From the NCBI RefSeq assembly GCF_018614585.1, contig NZ_JAGGOI010000003.1:62001-126000 (forward strand): DNA of 64,000 bases, written 5' to 3'. Source of the stretch: Streptomyces sp. ISL-1 (lineage in GTDB: Bacteria; Actinomycetota; Actinomycetes; Streptomycetales; Streptomycetaceae). The notes below the pieces were generated by a model. That model was not told the origin of the DNA. It worked only from the letters and a program-made list of their open reading frames with translations, and searched no databases. Below are positions 1 to 8,532 of this stretch, piece after piece. Position numbers and translations under genes: made by a program. Position 1 is the stretch's first letter, and the number at the start of each line of letters is the position of its first letter.

Positions 1-768
1 GACATCGAGCCGGATGCCGGCGACGCGGGTGTCGTGCCGGACGGCCGCCAAGTACGCGCCGACACGGTGCACTTCGGCTACCGCGAGGGCGTCGACGTGC
101 TGCACCGGGTGACGCTGAACGTCGAACCGGGCACCCGGCTGGCCCTGGTCGGTCCTTCGGGCGCCGGGAAGTCCACGCTCGGGCGGCTGCTCGCGGGCAT
201 CTACGCACCGCGCGCGGGACAGATCACGCTCGGGGGCGCGGAGCTGGCCAAGATGCCCGCCGAGCGGGTCCGTGAGCATGTGGCGCTGGTCAACCAGGAA
301 CACCATGTGTTCGTGGGCTCACTGCGCGACAACCTGCTGCTGGCCCGTACCGGCGCATCGGACGCGGAGTTGTGGGCCGCGCTCGCAGCGGTCGACGCGG
401 ACAGCTGGTCGCGGGCGCTGGACGACGGCCTGGACACCGAGGTCGGCTCGGGCGGCCTCGCCCTCACACCGGCCCAGGCCCAGCAGATCGCGCTGGCCCG
501 GCTGGTCCTCGCGGACCCGCACACGCTGGTCCTGGACGAGGCGACGTCACTGCTCGACCCGCGCGCGGCCCGCCATCTGGAGCGCTCGCTCTCCAGGGTC
601 CTGGCCGGCCGCACGGTGGTGGCCATCGCCCACCGCCTGCACACGGCGCACGACGCGGATGTGATCGCGGTGGTGGAGGAGGGCCGGATCAGCGAACTGG
701 GCAGCCACGACGAACTGGTGGCGGCCGGGGGCGCGTACGCGGCGCTGTGGCGATCCTGGCACGGGTGA
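1..768 (+). CDS. ABC exporter ATPase domain (5' end outside window)
   Basis: This is the C-terminal nucleotide-binding half of an ABC transporter, probably an exporter with its membrane domain upstream; the frame is open to the window edge. Visible are Walker A GPSGAGKST, a Q-loop VNQEHHVFVGSL, Walker B TLVLDEATS and the switch His in IAHRL. The signature position reads LTPAQ instead of LSGGQ. In heterodimeric exporters one half often has such a degenerate motif, so a partner gene upstream is likely (inference). The gene ends in front of a strong hairpin and faces the next gene tail to tail. The substrate cannot be told. Confidence 0.9.
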   Translation, partial: DIEPDAGDAGVVPDGRQVRADTVHFGYREGVDVLHRVTLNVEPGTRLALVGPSGAGKSTLGRLLAGIYAPRAGQITLGGAELAKMPAERVREHVALVNQEHHVFVGSLRDNLLLARTGASDAELWAALAAVDADSWSRALDDGLDTEVGSGGLALTPAQAQQIALARLVLADPHTLVLDEATSLLDPRAARHLERSLSRVLAGRTVVAIAHRLHTAHDADVIAVVEEGRISELGSHDELVAAGGAYAALWRSWHG

Positions 769-797
769 CAGGGCCCACGCAGTGGGGGCTCCCGCCC

Positions 798-828
798 GGA
801 CCCGGGGCGGAGCCCCCGCCCCGGGTCC
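798..828. terminator. Bidirectional hairpin terminator
   Basis: A perfect 13-bp stem (GGACCCGGGGCGG with its complement) and a 5-nt loop lie between two convergent genes, 30 bp after one stop codon and directly at the other. There is no long T run, as is usual for Streptomyces terminators. Confidence 0.8.
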
Positions 829-1620
829 CTAAATAAAGTTCAGGGCCCCGGCCGCGCCCACTCCGCCCAGCAGCATGAACACCGGCATCAGCACCTTCAT
901 CTCCACCCAGCTGCCCGCCCTGAACCGCAGCGGCTTGGGCGGCCCCAACGCGTACCAGCGCTTGCGGCCCACCGGGATCGGCCACAGTATCGGGCATCCC
1001 GAGATCGTCAGCGCGTCACCGATGTCGTGCACCAGAGCGCCGAGCACGATCGGCAGGCCCAGCCACAGATACTCCTGACCGGGGGCGGTGAACAGCCAGT
1101 CCGCGCCGTTGCCCGGCTTGTCGAGGATGTCGGCCAGGATCCAGGCGCTCGTCGCGCCGAGCAGCCACACCAGTACGTCGCTGGAGACCCGCGCCGCCCG
1201 CCACAGCAGGCCCTCGACCGCGAGCACCAGGTGGATGAAGAGGATCACGAGGACCGCCCAGCGGCCGCCCGTGATCGCCAGCGCGGAGGTGCCCGCGCCG
1301 ATCACGACCGCCCACAGCCAGGTGTGGGTGAGCGTGCGGTGGCCGCCCGTCCTGCGCTTGTCGCCCTGTTTCTTCGTCGCTTTGTAGACCGCGTACGACA
1401 GCTTGTCGACGACCTCGCACATTCCGCGCGAGATGGGCCCGAAGGCCCGCGAGATCGTCGCCGCCTTGTGGTCGAGGTCCGGCGCCAGCGCCGCGCCGGC
1501 GCAGAGCAGCGCTCCGACGACGAGGACCGGCCACGGCATCGGGTGGCCGGCGGCAGCGGTCGCCGCGCCCACCCCCAGCCAGGCAGCCGCCCCGGACAGA
1601 GAGTGCGCCGGTCCCATCAT
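829..1620 (-). CDS. YdjM-like membrane-bound metal-dependent hydrolase
   Basis: Integral membrane protein of 263 residues resembling the YdjM/LexA-binding metal-dependent hydrolase family (PF04307). The expected polar motifs are present: PDLDH near residue 45, HRTLTH near residue 90, and VHDIGDALTISGC in the C-terminal third, separated by four or more hydrophobic helices. The frame extends 37 codons further upstream, but the MMGPAHSLSG start begins the hydrophobic core and follows GGGCGGGA, so I chose the first of the paired ATGs. In E. coli the homologue is SOS-induced; no LexA box was recognised here. Its biochemical reaction is not established. Confidence 0.85.
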   Translation of the reverse strand: MMGPAHSLSGAAAWLGVGAATAAAGHPMPWPVLVVGALLCAGAALAPDLDHKAATISRAFGPISRGMCEVVDKLSYAVYKATKKQGDKRRTGGHRTLTHTWLWAVVIGAGTSALAITGGRWAVLVILFIHLVLAVEGLLWRAARVSSDVLVWLLGATSAWILADILDKPGNGADWLFTAPGQEYLWLGLPIVLGALVHDIGDALTISGCPILWPIPVGRKRWYALGPPKPLRFRAGSWVEMKVLMPVFMLLGGVGAAGALNFI

Positions 1621-1741
1621 GTGCGTTCCCGCCCCATTGTTCTTGTGGTGAAGCCCAGTTGACAGCGCAGCGTATCGCCCGTGATCTTGTCGTCTCCGTC
1701 CGGTTCCCTTATCGGGGGTGAAGGCAGGCAAGATGGGGGGC

Positions 1742-4255
1742 GTGACCCTTATCGATCAGCTGCCGCCGGATGCCGACCCCGATGCCCTCTTCGAAGCCTT
1801 CTCGTCGTGGGCCGAAGGCCAGGGCATCACGCTCTACCCGGCTCAGGAGGAGGCGCTGATCGAGGTGGTTTCCGGGGCAAATGTGATCCTTTCCACCCCC
1901 ACCGGCTCCGGCAAGAGCCTCGTCGCTGCGGGTGCCCACTTCACGGCTCTGGCTCAGGACAAGGTCACGTTCTACTCCGCGCCGATCAAGGCGCTGGTCT
2001 CCGAGAAGTTCTTCGACCTCTGCAAGCTCTTCGGCACCGAGAACGTCGGCATGCTGACGGGCGACGCGTCCGTCAACGCCGACGCCCCGGTGATCTGCTG
2101 CACAGCAGAGGTGCTGGCCTCCATCGCCCTGCGCGACGGCAAGCACGCCGACATCGGCCAGGTCGTGATGGACGAGTTCCACTTCTACGCCGAGCCGGAC
2201 CGCGGCTGGGCCTGGCAGATCCCGATCCTCGAGCTGCCGCAGGCGCAGTTCATCCTCATGTCGGCGACCCTCGGCGACGTCTCCCGCTTCGAGGCGGATC
2301 TGACCCGCCGCACCGGCCGTCCCACCTCCGTCGTGCGCTCCGCGTCCCGCCCGGTCCCGCTCTCGTACGAGTACCGGCGCACCCCGATCACGGAGACGCT
2401 GACCGAGCTGCTCGAGACCAAGCAGGCGCCGGTCTACATCGTGCACTTCACGCAGGCGGCGGCCGTGGAGCGGGCCCAGTCGCTGATGAGCATCAACATG
2501 TGCACGCGTGAGGAGAAGGACCAGATCGCCGAGCTGATCGGAAGCTTCCGCTTCACCACCAAGTTCGGCCAGAATCTCTCCCGTTTCGTACGGCACGGGA
2601 TCGGCGTCCACCACGCCGGCATGCTCCCCAAGTACCGGCGGCTGGTCGAAAAGCTGGCCCAGGCAGGCCTGTTGAAGGTCATCTGCGGTACGGACACCCT
2701 CGGCGTCGGCGTCAACGTCCCCATCCGCACGGTGCTGTTCACCGCCCTCACCAAGTACGACGGCACTCGTGTACGCACCCTGCGCGCCCGTGAGTTCCAC
2801 CAGATCGCCGGCCGCGCGGGCCGGGCCGGCTTCGACACTGCCGGTCTGGTCGCCGCCCAGGCGCCCGAGCATGTCATCGAGAACGACAAGGCTCTCAGCA
2901 AGGCGGGCGACGACCCGAAGAAGCGCCGCAAGGTCGTCCGCAAGAAGGCGCCCGAGGGCTTCGTCGCCTGGTCGGACACCACCTTCGACAAGCTCATCGA
3001 CTCCGATCCCGAGCCGCTGACCTCCCGCTTCCGGGTCACACACACCATGCTGCTGTCGGTCATCGCCCGCCCGGGCAACGCCTTCAACGCGATGCGCCGG
3101 CTCCTGGAGGACAACCACGAGCCGCGCAGGAACCAGCTCCGCCACATCCGCCGGGCGATCGCCATCTACCGCTCGCTTCTCGACGGCGGCGTTGTCGAGC
3201 GGCTGGACGAGCCGGACGCGGAAGGCCGGATCGTCCGGCTGACGGTGGATCTCCAGCAGGACTTCGCGCTCAACCAGCCGCTGTCCACCTTCGCGTTGGC
3301 TTCCTTCGAGCTGCTCGACCCCGAATCGCCTTCGTACGCCCTGGACATGGTGTCGGTCGTCGAGTCGACACTGGACGATCCGCGCCAGATCCTCGCCGCG
3401 CAGCAGAACAAGGCGCGCGGCGAGGCCATCGGCGCGATGAAGGCCGACGGTGTCGAGTACGAGGAGCGGATGGAGCGGCTCCAGGAGGTCTCGTACCCCA
3501 AGCCGCTGGAAGAGCTGCTGTGGCACGCGTACAACGTCTACCGCAAGAGCCACCCGTGGGTCGGCGACCACCCGGTCTCGCCGAAGTCGGTCATCCGCGA
3601 CATGTACGAACGTGCCCTGTCCTTCACGGAGTTCACCTCCCACTACGAGCTCGCCCGCACCGAGGGCATCGTGCTGCGCTATCTCGCGAACGCGTACAAG
3701 ACGCTGGAGCACACCATCCCGGACGATCTGAAGTCCGAGGATCTCGAGGATCTGATCGCCTGGCTCGGCGAGATGGTGCGGCAGGTCGACTCCAGCCTGC
3801 TGGACGAGTGGGAGCAGCTCGCCAACCCGGAGGTCGAGACTGCCGAGCAGGCCCAGGAGAAGGCCGACCAGGTCAAACCGGTCACGGCCAATGCCCGCGC
3901 CTTCCGGGTGCTCGTCCGCAACGCCATGTTCCGCCGGGTCGAGCTGGCCGCGCTGGACCAGGTCGGCAAGCTCGGCGAGCTGGACGCCGAGTCCGGCTGG
4001 GACGCGGATGCCTGGGGCGAGGCGATGGACAAGTACTGGGACGAGTACGAGGACCTGGGCACCGGGCCCGACGCGCGCGGCCCGAAGCTGCTGCTCATCG
4101 AGGAGGACGCGCAGCACGGACTGTGGCGAGTCCGGCAGATCTTCGCCGATCCGAACGGCGACCATGACTGGGGTATCAGCGCGGAGGTCGATCTTGCGGC
4201 CTCCGACGAGGAAGGCCGTGCCGTCGTGCGCGTCACCGCCGTCGGCCAGCTCTGA
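1742..4255 (+). CDS. SKI2-like DEAD/DEAH-box helicase with DUF3516 C-terminus
   Basis: Superfamily 2 helicase of about 837 residues. Motif I STPTGSGKS, motif II DEFH, motif III SAT, motif V GTDTLGVGVNVP and motif VI QIAGRAGRAGFD are all intact in the first 400 residues. The remainder matches the actinobacterial DUF3516 extension, a long helical module. It is presumed to unwind or remodel RNA. The GTG start beginning VTLIDQLP is preferred because this N-terminus looks conserved in the family (recalled, not searched); in-frame starts at 1718 (GTG) and 1733 (ATG) add three to eight residues. It lies 25 nt before the thioesterase gene, so the two may be co-transcribed. Confidence 0.93.
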   Translation: MTLIDQLPPDADPDALFEAFSSWAEGQGITLYPAQEEALIEVVSGANVILSTPTGSGKSLVAAGAHFTALAQDKVTFYSAPIKALVSEKFFDLCKLFGTENVGMLTGDASVNADAPVICCTAEVLASIALRDGKHADIGQVVMDEFHFYAEPDRGWAWQIPILELPQAQFILMSATLGDVSRFEADLTRRTGRPTSVVRSASRPVPLSYEYRRTPITETLTELLETKQAPVYIVHFTQAAAVERAQSLMSINMCTREEKDQIAELIGSFRFTTKFGQNLSRFVRHGIGVHHAGMLPKYRRLVEKLAQAGLLKVICGTDTLGVGVNVPIRTVLFTALTKYDGTRVRTLRAREFHQIAGRAGRAGFDTAGLVAAQAPEHVIENDKALSKAGDDPKKRRKVVRKKAPEGFVAWSDTTFDKLIDSDPEPLTSRFRVTHTMLLSVIARPGNAFNAMRRLLEDNHEPRRNQLRHIRRAIAIYRSLLDGGVVERLDEPDAEGRIVRLTVDLQQDFALNQPLSTFALASFELLDPESPSYALDMVSVVESTLDDPRQILAAQQNKARGEAIGAMKADGVEYEERMERLQEVSYPKPLEELLWHAYNVYRKSHPWVGDHPVSPKSVIRDMYERALSFTEFTSHYELARTEGIVLRYLANAYKTLEHTIPDDLKSEDLEDLIAWLGEMVRQVDSSLLDEWEQLANPEVETAEQAQEKADQVKPVTANARAFRVLVRNAMFRRVELAALDQVGKLGELDAESGWDADAWGEAMDKYWDEYEDLGTGPDARGPKLLLIEEDAQHGLWRVRQIFADPNGDHDWGISAEVDLAASDEEGRAVVRVTAVGQL

Positions 4256-4280
4256 CACCGGGAACACAGGAGAACACTCG

Positions 4281-5156
4281 ATGACGAACCCGGCCGAGCG
4301 CCTGGTCGATCTGCTCGACCTGGAGCAGATCGAGGTCAATATCTTCCGCGGGCGCAGCCCGGAGGAGTCCCTGCAACGGGTCTTCGGCGGTCAGGTGGCG
4401 GGACAGGCGCTGGTCGCGGCCGGCCGCACCACCGACGGCGAACGGCCGGTTCACTCGCTGCACGCGTACTTCCTGCGCCCGGGCATCCCCGGGGTGCCGA
4501 TCGTCTACCAGGCCGAGCGCGTGCGGGACGGCCGGTCGTTCACCACCCGCCGGGTCACGGCGGTGCAGCAGGGCAAGACCATCTTCAATCTGACCGCCTC
4601 CTTCCACCGGCCGGAGGAGGGCAGCATCGAGCACCAGCTGCCGCCGCGTCTGGACTTCCCGGACCCCGAGACCCTTCCCACGGTCACCACGGAGATCCGT
4701 GAGCATCTGGGCGAGCTGCCCGAGTCGCTGGAGCGGATGGCCCGCCGCCAGCCCTTCGACATCCGCTATGCCGAGCGGCTGCGCTGGACCCCGGAGGAGA
4801 TCAAGGAGGCGGACCCGCGCAGCGCGGTGTGGATGCGCGCGGTCGGGCCCCTCGGCGACGACCCGCTGGTGCACACCTGCGCGCTGACCTACGCGAGCGA
4901 CATGACGCTCCTCGACGCCGTCCGCATCCCGGTGGAGCCGCTGTGGGGCAAGCGCGGGTTCGACATGGCATCTCTGGACCACGCGATGTGGTTCCACCGG
5001 CCCTTCCGCGCGGACGAGTGGTTTCTGTACGACCAGGAGTCGCCGATCGCCACGGGCGGGCGGGGGCTGGCGCGCGGCCGTATCTACGACCGAGGGGGCA
5101 ATCTCCTCGTATCGGTCGTGCAGGAAGGTCTCTTCCGTCCTTGGAGTTCACAATGA
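4281..5156 (+). CDS. tesB: Acyl-CoA thioesterase II
   Basis: Cytosolic double-hotdog thioesterase of 291 residues that hydrolyses acyl-CoA to free acid and CoA. The N-terminal FGGQVAGQAL and the HSLHAYFLRPG segment are hallmarks of TesB, and the C-terminal half carries the second hotdog with ASLDHAMWFHRPFRADEW. The Asp/Thr-Ser/Gln catalytic network of TesB is consistent with the conserved blocks, though not tested. The start follows ACAGGAGAA at good spacing. It lies between the helicase and the glutathione peroxidase gene on the same strand. Confidence 0.95.
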   Translation: MTNPAERLVDLLDLEQIEVNIFRGRSPEESLQRVFGGQVAGQALVAAGRTTDGERPVHSLHAYFLRPGIPGVPIVYQAERVRDGRSFTTRRVTAVQQGKTIFNLTASFHRPEEGSIEHQLPPRLDFPDPETLPTVTTEIREHLGELPESLERMARRQPFDIRYAERLRWTPEEIKEADPRSAVWMRAVGPLGDDPLVHTCALTYASDMTLLDAVRIPVEPLWGKRGFDMASLDHAMWFHRPFRADEWFLYDQESPIATGGRGLARGRIYDRGGNLLVSVVQEGLFRPWSSQ

Positions 5157-5187
5157 ACGTCGATTGCCTGCCCCTGAGGAGATTTCC

Positions 5188-5676
5188 ATGACCCTGTACG
5201 ACATTCCGCTGCGCACGCTCACCGGTGAGCCCACCTCGCTCGCCGACTACCAGGGCAAGGCCGTCCTGCTGGTGAACGTCGCCTCCAAGTGCGGGCTGAC
5301 CCCGCAGTACGCCGGTCTGGAGCGACTGCAGAAGGAGTACGGCGACCAGGGGTTCAGCGTTCTGGGCGTGCCGTGCAACCAGTTCGCGGGCCAGGAGCCG
5401 GGCAGCGCGCAGGAGATCCAGTCCTTCTGCTCGGCGACCTACGGTGTGACCTTCCCGATGCTGGAGAAGACGGATGTGAACGGGGCCGACCGGCACCCGC
5501 TGTACGAGGAGCTGACGAAGGTCGCGGACGCCGACGGCGAGGCGGGCGACATCCAGTGGAACTTCGAGAAGTTCCTCATCGGCAAGGACGGCCAGGTCGT
5601 GGCCCGGATCCGGCCGACCACGGAGCCCGAGGCCGCGGAGGTCGTCGCCGCGATCGAGGCGCTCCTCGCCGCCTGA
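5188..5676 (+). CDS. Glutathione peroxidase family thiol peroxidase
   Basis: A 162-residue thioredoxin-fold peroxidase. The peroxidatic residue is an ordinary Cys (C35 in NVASKCGLT), with the partner Gln in PCNQFAGQ and the Trp/Asn in WNFEKFL completing the active-site tetrad. Actinomycetes lack glutathione, so thioredoxin or a mycothiol system is the likely reductant (family knowledge). The start was chosen because GAGGAGA sits 5 nt upstream; the longer reading frame from 5164 has no such site. Followed by a strong terminator. Confidence 0.95.
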   Translation: MTLYDIPLRTLTGEPTSLADYQGKAVLLVNVASKCGLTPQYAGLERLQKEYGDQGFSVLGVPCNQFAGQEPGSAQEIQSFCSATYGVTFPMLEKTDVNGADRHPLYEELTKVADADGEAGDIQWNFEKFLIGKDGQVVARIRPTTEPEAAEVVAAIEALLAA

Positions 5677-5682
5677 CCTCGT

Positions 5683-5704
5683 TTCAGCCCGTCCGGCGAT
5701 TGAG
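5683..5704. repeat. Dispersed Streptomyces intergenic repeat, copy 1
   Basis: A 22-nt element (core GCCCGTCCGGCGATTGAG) that occurs again in reverse orientation at 7862-7883. From memory this string recurs in intergenic regions of many Streptomyces genomes. Here it sits just after the peroxidase stop codon, before a hairpin. Confidence 0.7.
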
Positions 5705-5709
5705 TACAG

Positions 5710-5739
5710 CGCCCCCTACGCCCGCAGGCGTAGGGGGCG
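5710..5739. terminator. Bidirectional hairpin terminator
   Basis: A perfect 13-bp stem (CGCCCCCTACGCC and its complement) with a CGCA loop lies between the convergent peroxidase and acyl-CoA dehydrogenase genes. Confidence 0.85.
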
Positions 5740-5787
5740 TACCTGGTCCGGGCGGAGCCCCGGCTGCACGAAGAGCACGCCACCGCG

Positions 5788-7014
5788 CTAGCGGATCGGC
5801 ATGCCCGACAGAGTCCTGGCGATCACCAGGCGCTGGATCTCGCTGGTGCCCTCGAAGATCGTGTAGATCGCGGCGTCGCGGTGCATGCGCTCGACCGGGT
5901 ACTCGCGAGTGAAGCCGTTGCCGCCCAGAATCTGGATGGCCTGCGCCGTGACCTTCTTCGCCGTCTCGGAGGCGTACAGCTTGGACATGGAGCCCTCGGC
6001 GGAGGTGAAGGGCTTGCCCGTCGCCGCCATCCAGGAGGCGCGCCACACCAGCAGCCGCGCGGCGTCGATCTGAGTGCGCATGTCGGCCAGTTGGAAGGCT
6101 ATGCCCTGGTTGTCGATGATCGGGCGGCCGAACTGGCTGCGGGTCGTGGCGTAGTCGAGGGCGACCTCGTACGCGGCGCGGGCGGTGCCCACTGCCATCG
6201 CGCCGACGGCCGGGCGGGACGCCTCGAAGGTGGCCATGGCCGCGTTCTTCACTCGCTCGCCGCCCGCCTTGGCCCGCTCGTGCGCCCGGGCGAGGCGCTC
6301 GTCGAGCTTCTCCTTGCCGCCGAGCAGGCAGTGCCCGGGGACGCGGGCGTCCTCAAGGACCACCTCGGCGGTGTGGGACGCGCGGATGCCGTGCTTCTTG
6401 AACTTCTGGCCCTGCGAGAGGCCAGGGGTCTGCGGAGGGACGATGAAGGAGGCGTGGCCCTTGGAGCCGAGTTCCTGGTCGACGACGGCGACCACGACAT
6501 GGACGCCCGCGATGCCGCCGTTGGTCGCCCAGGTCTTGGTGCCGTTCAGCACCCATTCGTCCTTGGCCTCGTCATAGACCGCGCGGGTGCGCATCGCCCC
6601 GACGTCGGAGCCCGCGTCCGGCTCGGAGGAGCAGAAGGCCGCGACCTTGACGTCGTCCACGTCGCCGTACATCTGAGGGATCCAGGTGCCGATCTGCTCC
6701 TCGGTGCCGTTCGCGAGGACGCCGACGGCCGCGAGCCCGGTGCCGACGATGGACAGGGCGATGCCGGCGTCGCCCCAGAAGAGCTCCTCCAGCGCCATCG
6801 GGATGCCGAGTCCGGTCGGGTCGAAGAACTGCTGGGCGTAGAAGTCGAGGGAGTAGATTCCCACCTTGGCCGCTTCCTGGATCACCGGCCAGGGAGTTTC
6901 CTCACGCTCGTCCCACTCGGCGGCGGCCGGGCGGATCACGTCCTTGGCGAAGCCGTTCAGCCAATCGCGGACCTGCTTCTGGTCGTCGTTGAGTTCGAGC
7001 GTGAACTCGGCCAT
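5788..7014 (-). CDS. Acyl-CoA dehydrogenase
   Basis: FAD-dependent acyl-CoA dehydrogenase of 408 residues, with the N-terminal helical domain, the beta domain containing FCSSEPDAGSD and TKTWATNGG (FAD/substrate binding), and the C-terminal domain ending in QILGGNGFTREYPVERMHRDA and a TIFEGTSEIQ motif that positions the catalytic Glu. It oxidises acyl-CoA thioesters to trans-2-enoyl-CoA and passes electrons to ETF. GGAGG lies 5 nt upstream of the ATG. A TetR gene is transcribed divergently across a palindrome-rich 166-bp gap, so local control is likely. Confidence 0.95.
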   Translation of the reverse strand: MAEFTLELNDDQKQVRDWLNGFAKDVIRPAAAEWDEREETPWPVIQEAAKVGIYSLDFYAQQFFDPTGLGIPMALEELFWGDAGIALSIVGTGLAAVGVLANGTEEQIGTWIPQMYGDVDDVKVAAFCSSEPDAGSDVGAMRTRAVYDEAKDEWVLNGTKTWATNGGIAGVHVVVAVVDQELGSKGHASFIVPPQTPGLSQGQKFKKHGIRASHTAEVVLEDARVPGHCLLGGKEKLDERLARAHERAKAGGERVKNAAMATFEASRPAVGAMAVGTARAAYEVALDYATTRSQFGRPIIDNQGIAFQLADMRTQIDAARLLVWRASWMAATGKPFTSAEGSMSKLYASETAKKVTAQAIQILGGNGFTREYPVERMHRDAAIYTIFEGTSEIQRLVIARTLSGMPIR

Positions 7015-7045
7015 GTCGCCTCCAGCACTACGGTGATTCTTGGGT

Positions 7046-7060
7046 GTTACTTGCGGTAAC
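7046..7060. promoter_or_regulatory. Candidate operator, GTTAC-N5-GTAAC
   Basis: A perfect 5-bp inverted repeat with a 5-nt spacer in the acyl-CoA dehydrogenase/TetR divergent promoter region. Further GTTAC words occur nearby (about 7068, 7132 and 7148), suggesting a multi-site operator. Confidence 0.45.
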
Positions 7061-7088
7061 CGAAGTGTGTTACTGGCAAGTAGCGCAT

Positions 7089-7112
7089 GTCAACCGGCCC
7101 TGGCCGGTTGAC
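7089..7112. promoter_or_regulatory. Candidate TetR operator, 11-bp arms
   Basis: GTCAACCGGCC, a CT spacer, then the exact reverse complement GGCCGGTTGAC. The long symmetric element is centred between the divergent acyl-CoA dehydrogenase and TetR genes, as expected for an autoregulating TetR dimer pair. Confidence 0.6.
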
Positions 7113-7180
7113 CTGGACAGGCGGTCAGGGTGTTACGTTGCGCAGGCGTTACGCAATCGCTCGGGTGGGGAGACACCAGT

Positions 7181-7828
7181 ATGGAGACCACACAGCAGGC
7201 GGCGGGCCAGCAGAGGCCGGCCGACCAGCGGCGCCGGGAGCTGCTCGAGGCGGCGGACCGAGTGGTGCTCCGGGACGGCCCGCAGGCCTCCATGAACGCC
7301 ATCGCCGCCGAGGCGGGCATCACCAAGCCCATCCTGTACCGGCACTTCGGCGACAAGGGCGGTCTTTACCGGGCTCTCGCCAAGCGCCACACCGACGCGC
7401 TGCTGGACGCGTTGCGTGCTGCCGTCGACGCGCCCGCGGAGCGCCGGGAGCGGGTCGAGGCCACGCTCGACACGTATCTCGCGGCGATCGAGGCCCGCCC
7501 GCAGGTCTACCGCTTCCTGATGCATCCCGCCGAGGACACCCAGCCGTCGGAGGCGGGCTTCGACGTCGGCCGCCACTCGGCGCCGCTGCTGCGCAGGCTC
7601 GGCGAGGAACTGGCGAAGGTGATCTACGACCGGGTCGACCTGGGCCCCGGCAGCGAGCAACTGGCGCGGGTGTGGGGCCACGGCATCGTCGGCATGATGC
7701 ACGGGGCGGGCGACTGGTGGCTGAGCGAACGCCCTTGCTCCCGCGCCGAGTTGGTGCGCTGCCTGGCCGATCTGCTCTGGGGCCGCCTGGCGGCGGCGAG
7801 CGACCGCGCCGGCGGCCCTGGCTTCTAG
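7181..7828 (+). CDS. TetR-family transcriptional regulator
   Basis: 215-residue regulator with an N-terminal TetR helix-turn-helix (IAAEAGITKPILYRHFGDKGG, about residues 42-62) and a helical ligand domain resembling TetR_C actinobacterial types. The start follows GTGGGGAGACACC; the frame is open 17 codons further but without a better site. It is divergent from the acyl-CoA dehydrogenase and separated from it by two candidate operators, so an acyl-CoA or related ligand is a reasonable guess. It ends head-on with peptide deformylase. Confidence 0.9.
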   Translation: METTQQAAGQQRPADQRRRELLEAADRVVLRDGPQASMNAIAAEAGITKPILYRHFGDKGGLYRALAKRHTDALLDALRAAVDAPAERRERVEATLDTYLAAIEARPQVYRFLMHPAEDTQPSEAGFDVGRHSAPLLRRLGEELAKVIYDRVDLGPGSEQLARVWGHGIVGMMHGAGDWWLSERPCSRAELVRCLADLLWGRLAAASDRAGGPGF

Positions 7829-7836
7829 GGCCTCGA

Positions 7837-7851
7837 CGGGGCTCCGCCCCG
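7837..7851. terminator. Short GC hairpin
   Basis: A CGGGGC stem and TCC loop between the convergent TetR and deformylase genes. Weak but in the right place. Confidence 0.45.
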
Positions 7852-7861
7852 GACCCCGGTC

Positions 7862-7883
7862 CTCAATCGCCGGACGGGCTGAA
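7862..7883. repeat. Dispersed Streptomyces intergenic repeat, copy 2
   Basis: Exact reverse complement of the element at 5683-5704. It overlaps the 3' end of the deformylase gene, so the repeat itself encodes the last residues FSPSGD and the stop codon. Confidence 0.7.
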
Positions 7884-8417
7884 TGTCAGCCCTGCCCTGC
7901 GCGCCGCGCGCAGTGTCTTCGCGCGGCGCCAGCCCCTGAGCCGGTCGGGATAGACCAGCCCGTCCAAGTGGTCGCACTCGTGCTGAAGGCACCGCGCGAA
8001 GAAGCCGGTGCCCTCCACCCGCACCGGCGCACCGTCCGACGTCACACCCTCCACCACCGCGTGGTCGCAGCGCTCCGTCCCGGCCTCCAGCCCCGGCAGC
8101 GAGAGGCAGCCCTCCGGGCCGCGCATCGTGACCCCGTCCGCCTCCACCAGGCGGGGGTTGACGATGTGTCCGAGATGGCGGACGTCCTCGTCGTCGGGGC
8201 AGTCGTAGACGAACACCCGCAGAGGTATCCCCACCTGGTTCGCCGCGAGGCCCACTCCCTGGGCCGCGTACATCGTCGCGAACATGTCCTCGATGAGCTT
8301 GTTCAGCCCGGCCGAGAAGTCGCTGACGGTCTCGCAGGGGGCGTGCAGCACCGGATCTCCGAGCAGGCTCATGGCCCTCACGAGTCCGGAACTGCCGGGG
8401 ATCGGCCGGTTTCGCAT
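7863..8417 (-). CDS. def: Peptide deformylase
   Basis: Metalloenzyme of 184 residues that removes the formyl group from nascent N-terminal Met. All three signature motifs are present: GVGLAANQVG, EGCLSLPG (metal Cys) and QHECDHLDG (two metal His and catalytic Glu). The start giving MRNRPIPG was chosen from family appearance; an internal ATG at 8372 is possible. The C-terminal FSPSGD lies inside a dispersed repeat, so the tail was probably acquired by repeat insertion. Divergent from murT. Confidence 0.95.
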   Translation of the reverse strand: MRNRPIPGSSGLVRAMSLLGDPVLHAPCETVSDFSAGLNKLIEDMFATMYAAQGVGLAANQVGIPLRVFVYDCPDDEDVRHLGHIVNPRLVEADGVTMRGPEGCLSLPGLEAGTERCDHAVVEGVTSDGAPVRVEGTGFFARCLQHECDHLDGLVYPDRLRGWRRAKTLRAARRAGLTFSPSGD

Positions 8418-8532
8418 GGCCGTAAGCGTACGGTCCCGCGTGACCTCCACGTTTTCCGGCGGTGCCGACGTACGGGCGTCCGACCGGACCTCGATAGGCT
8501 GGGCCGGACCAATGCAAGGAGGATCAAGGACG

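Noticed and set aside
1709..4339. 876-codon minus-strand frame opposite the helicase
   Set aside because: Antisense artefact of high-GC coding sequence; helicase motifs I-VI are clear on the plus strand.
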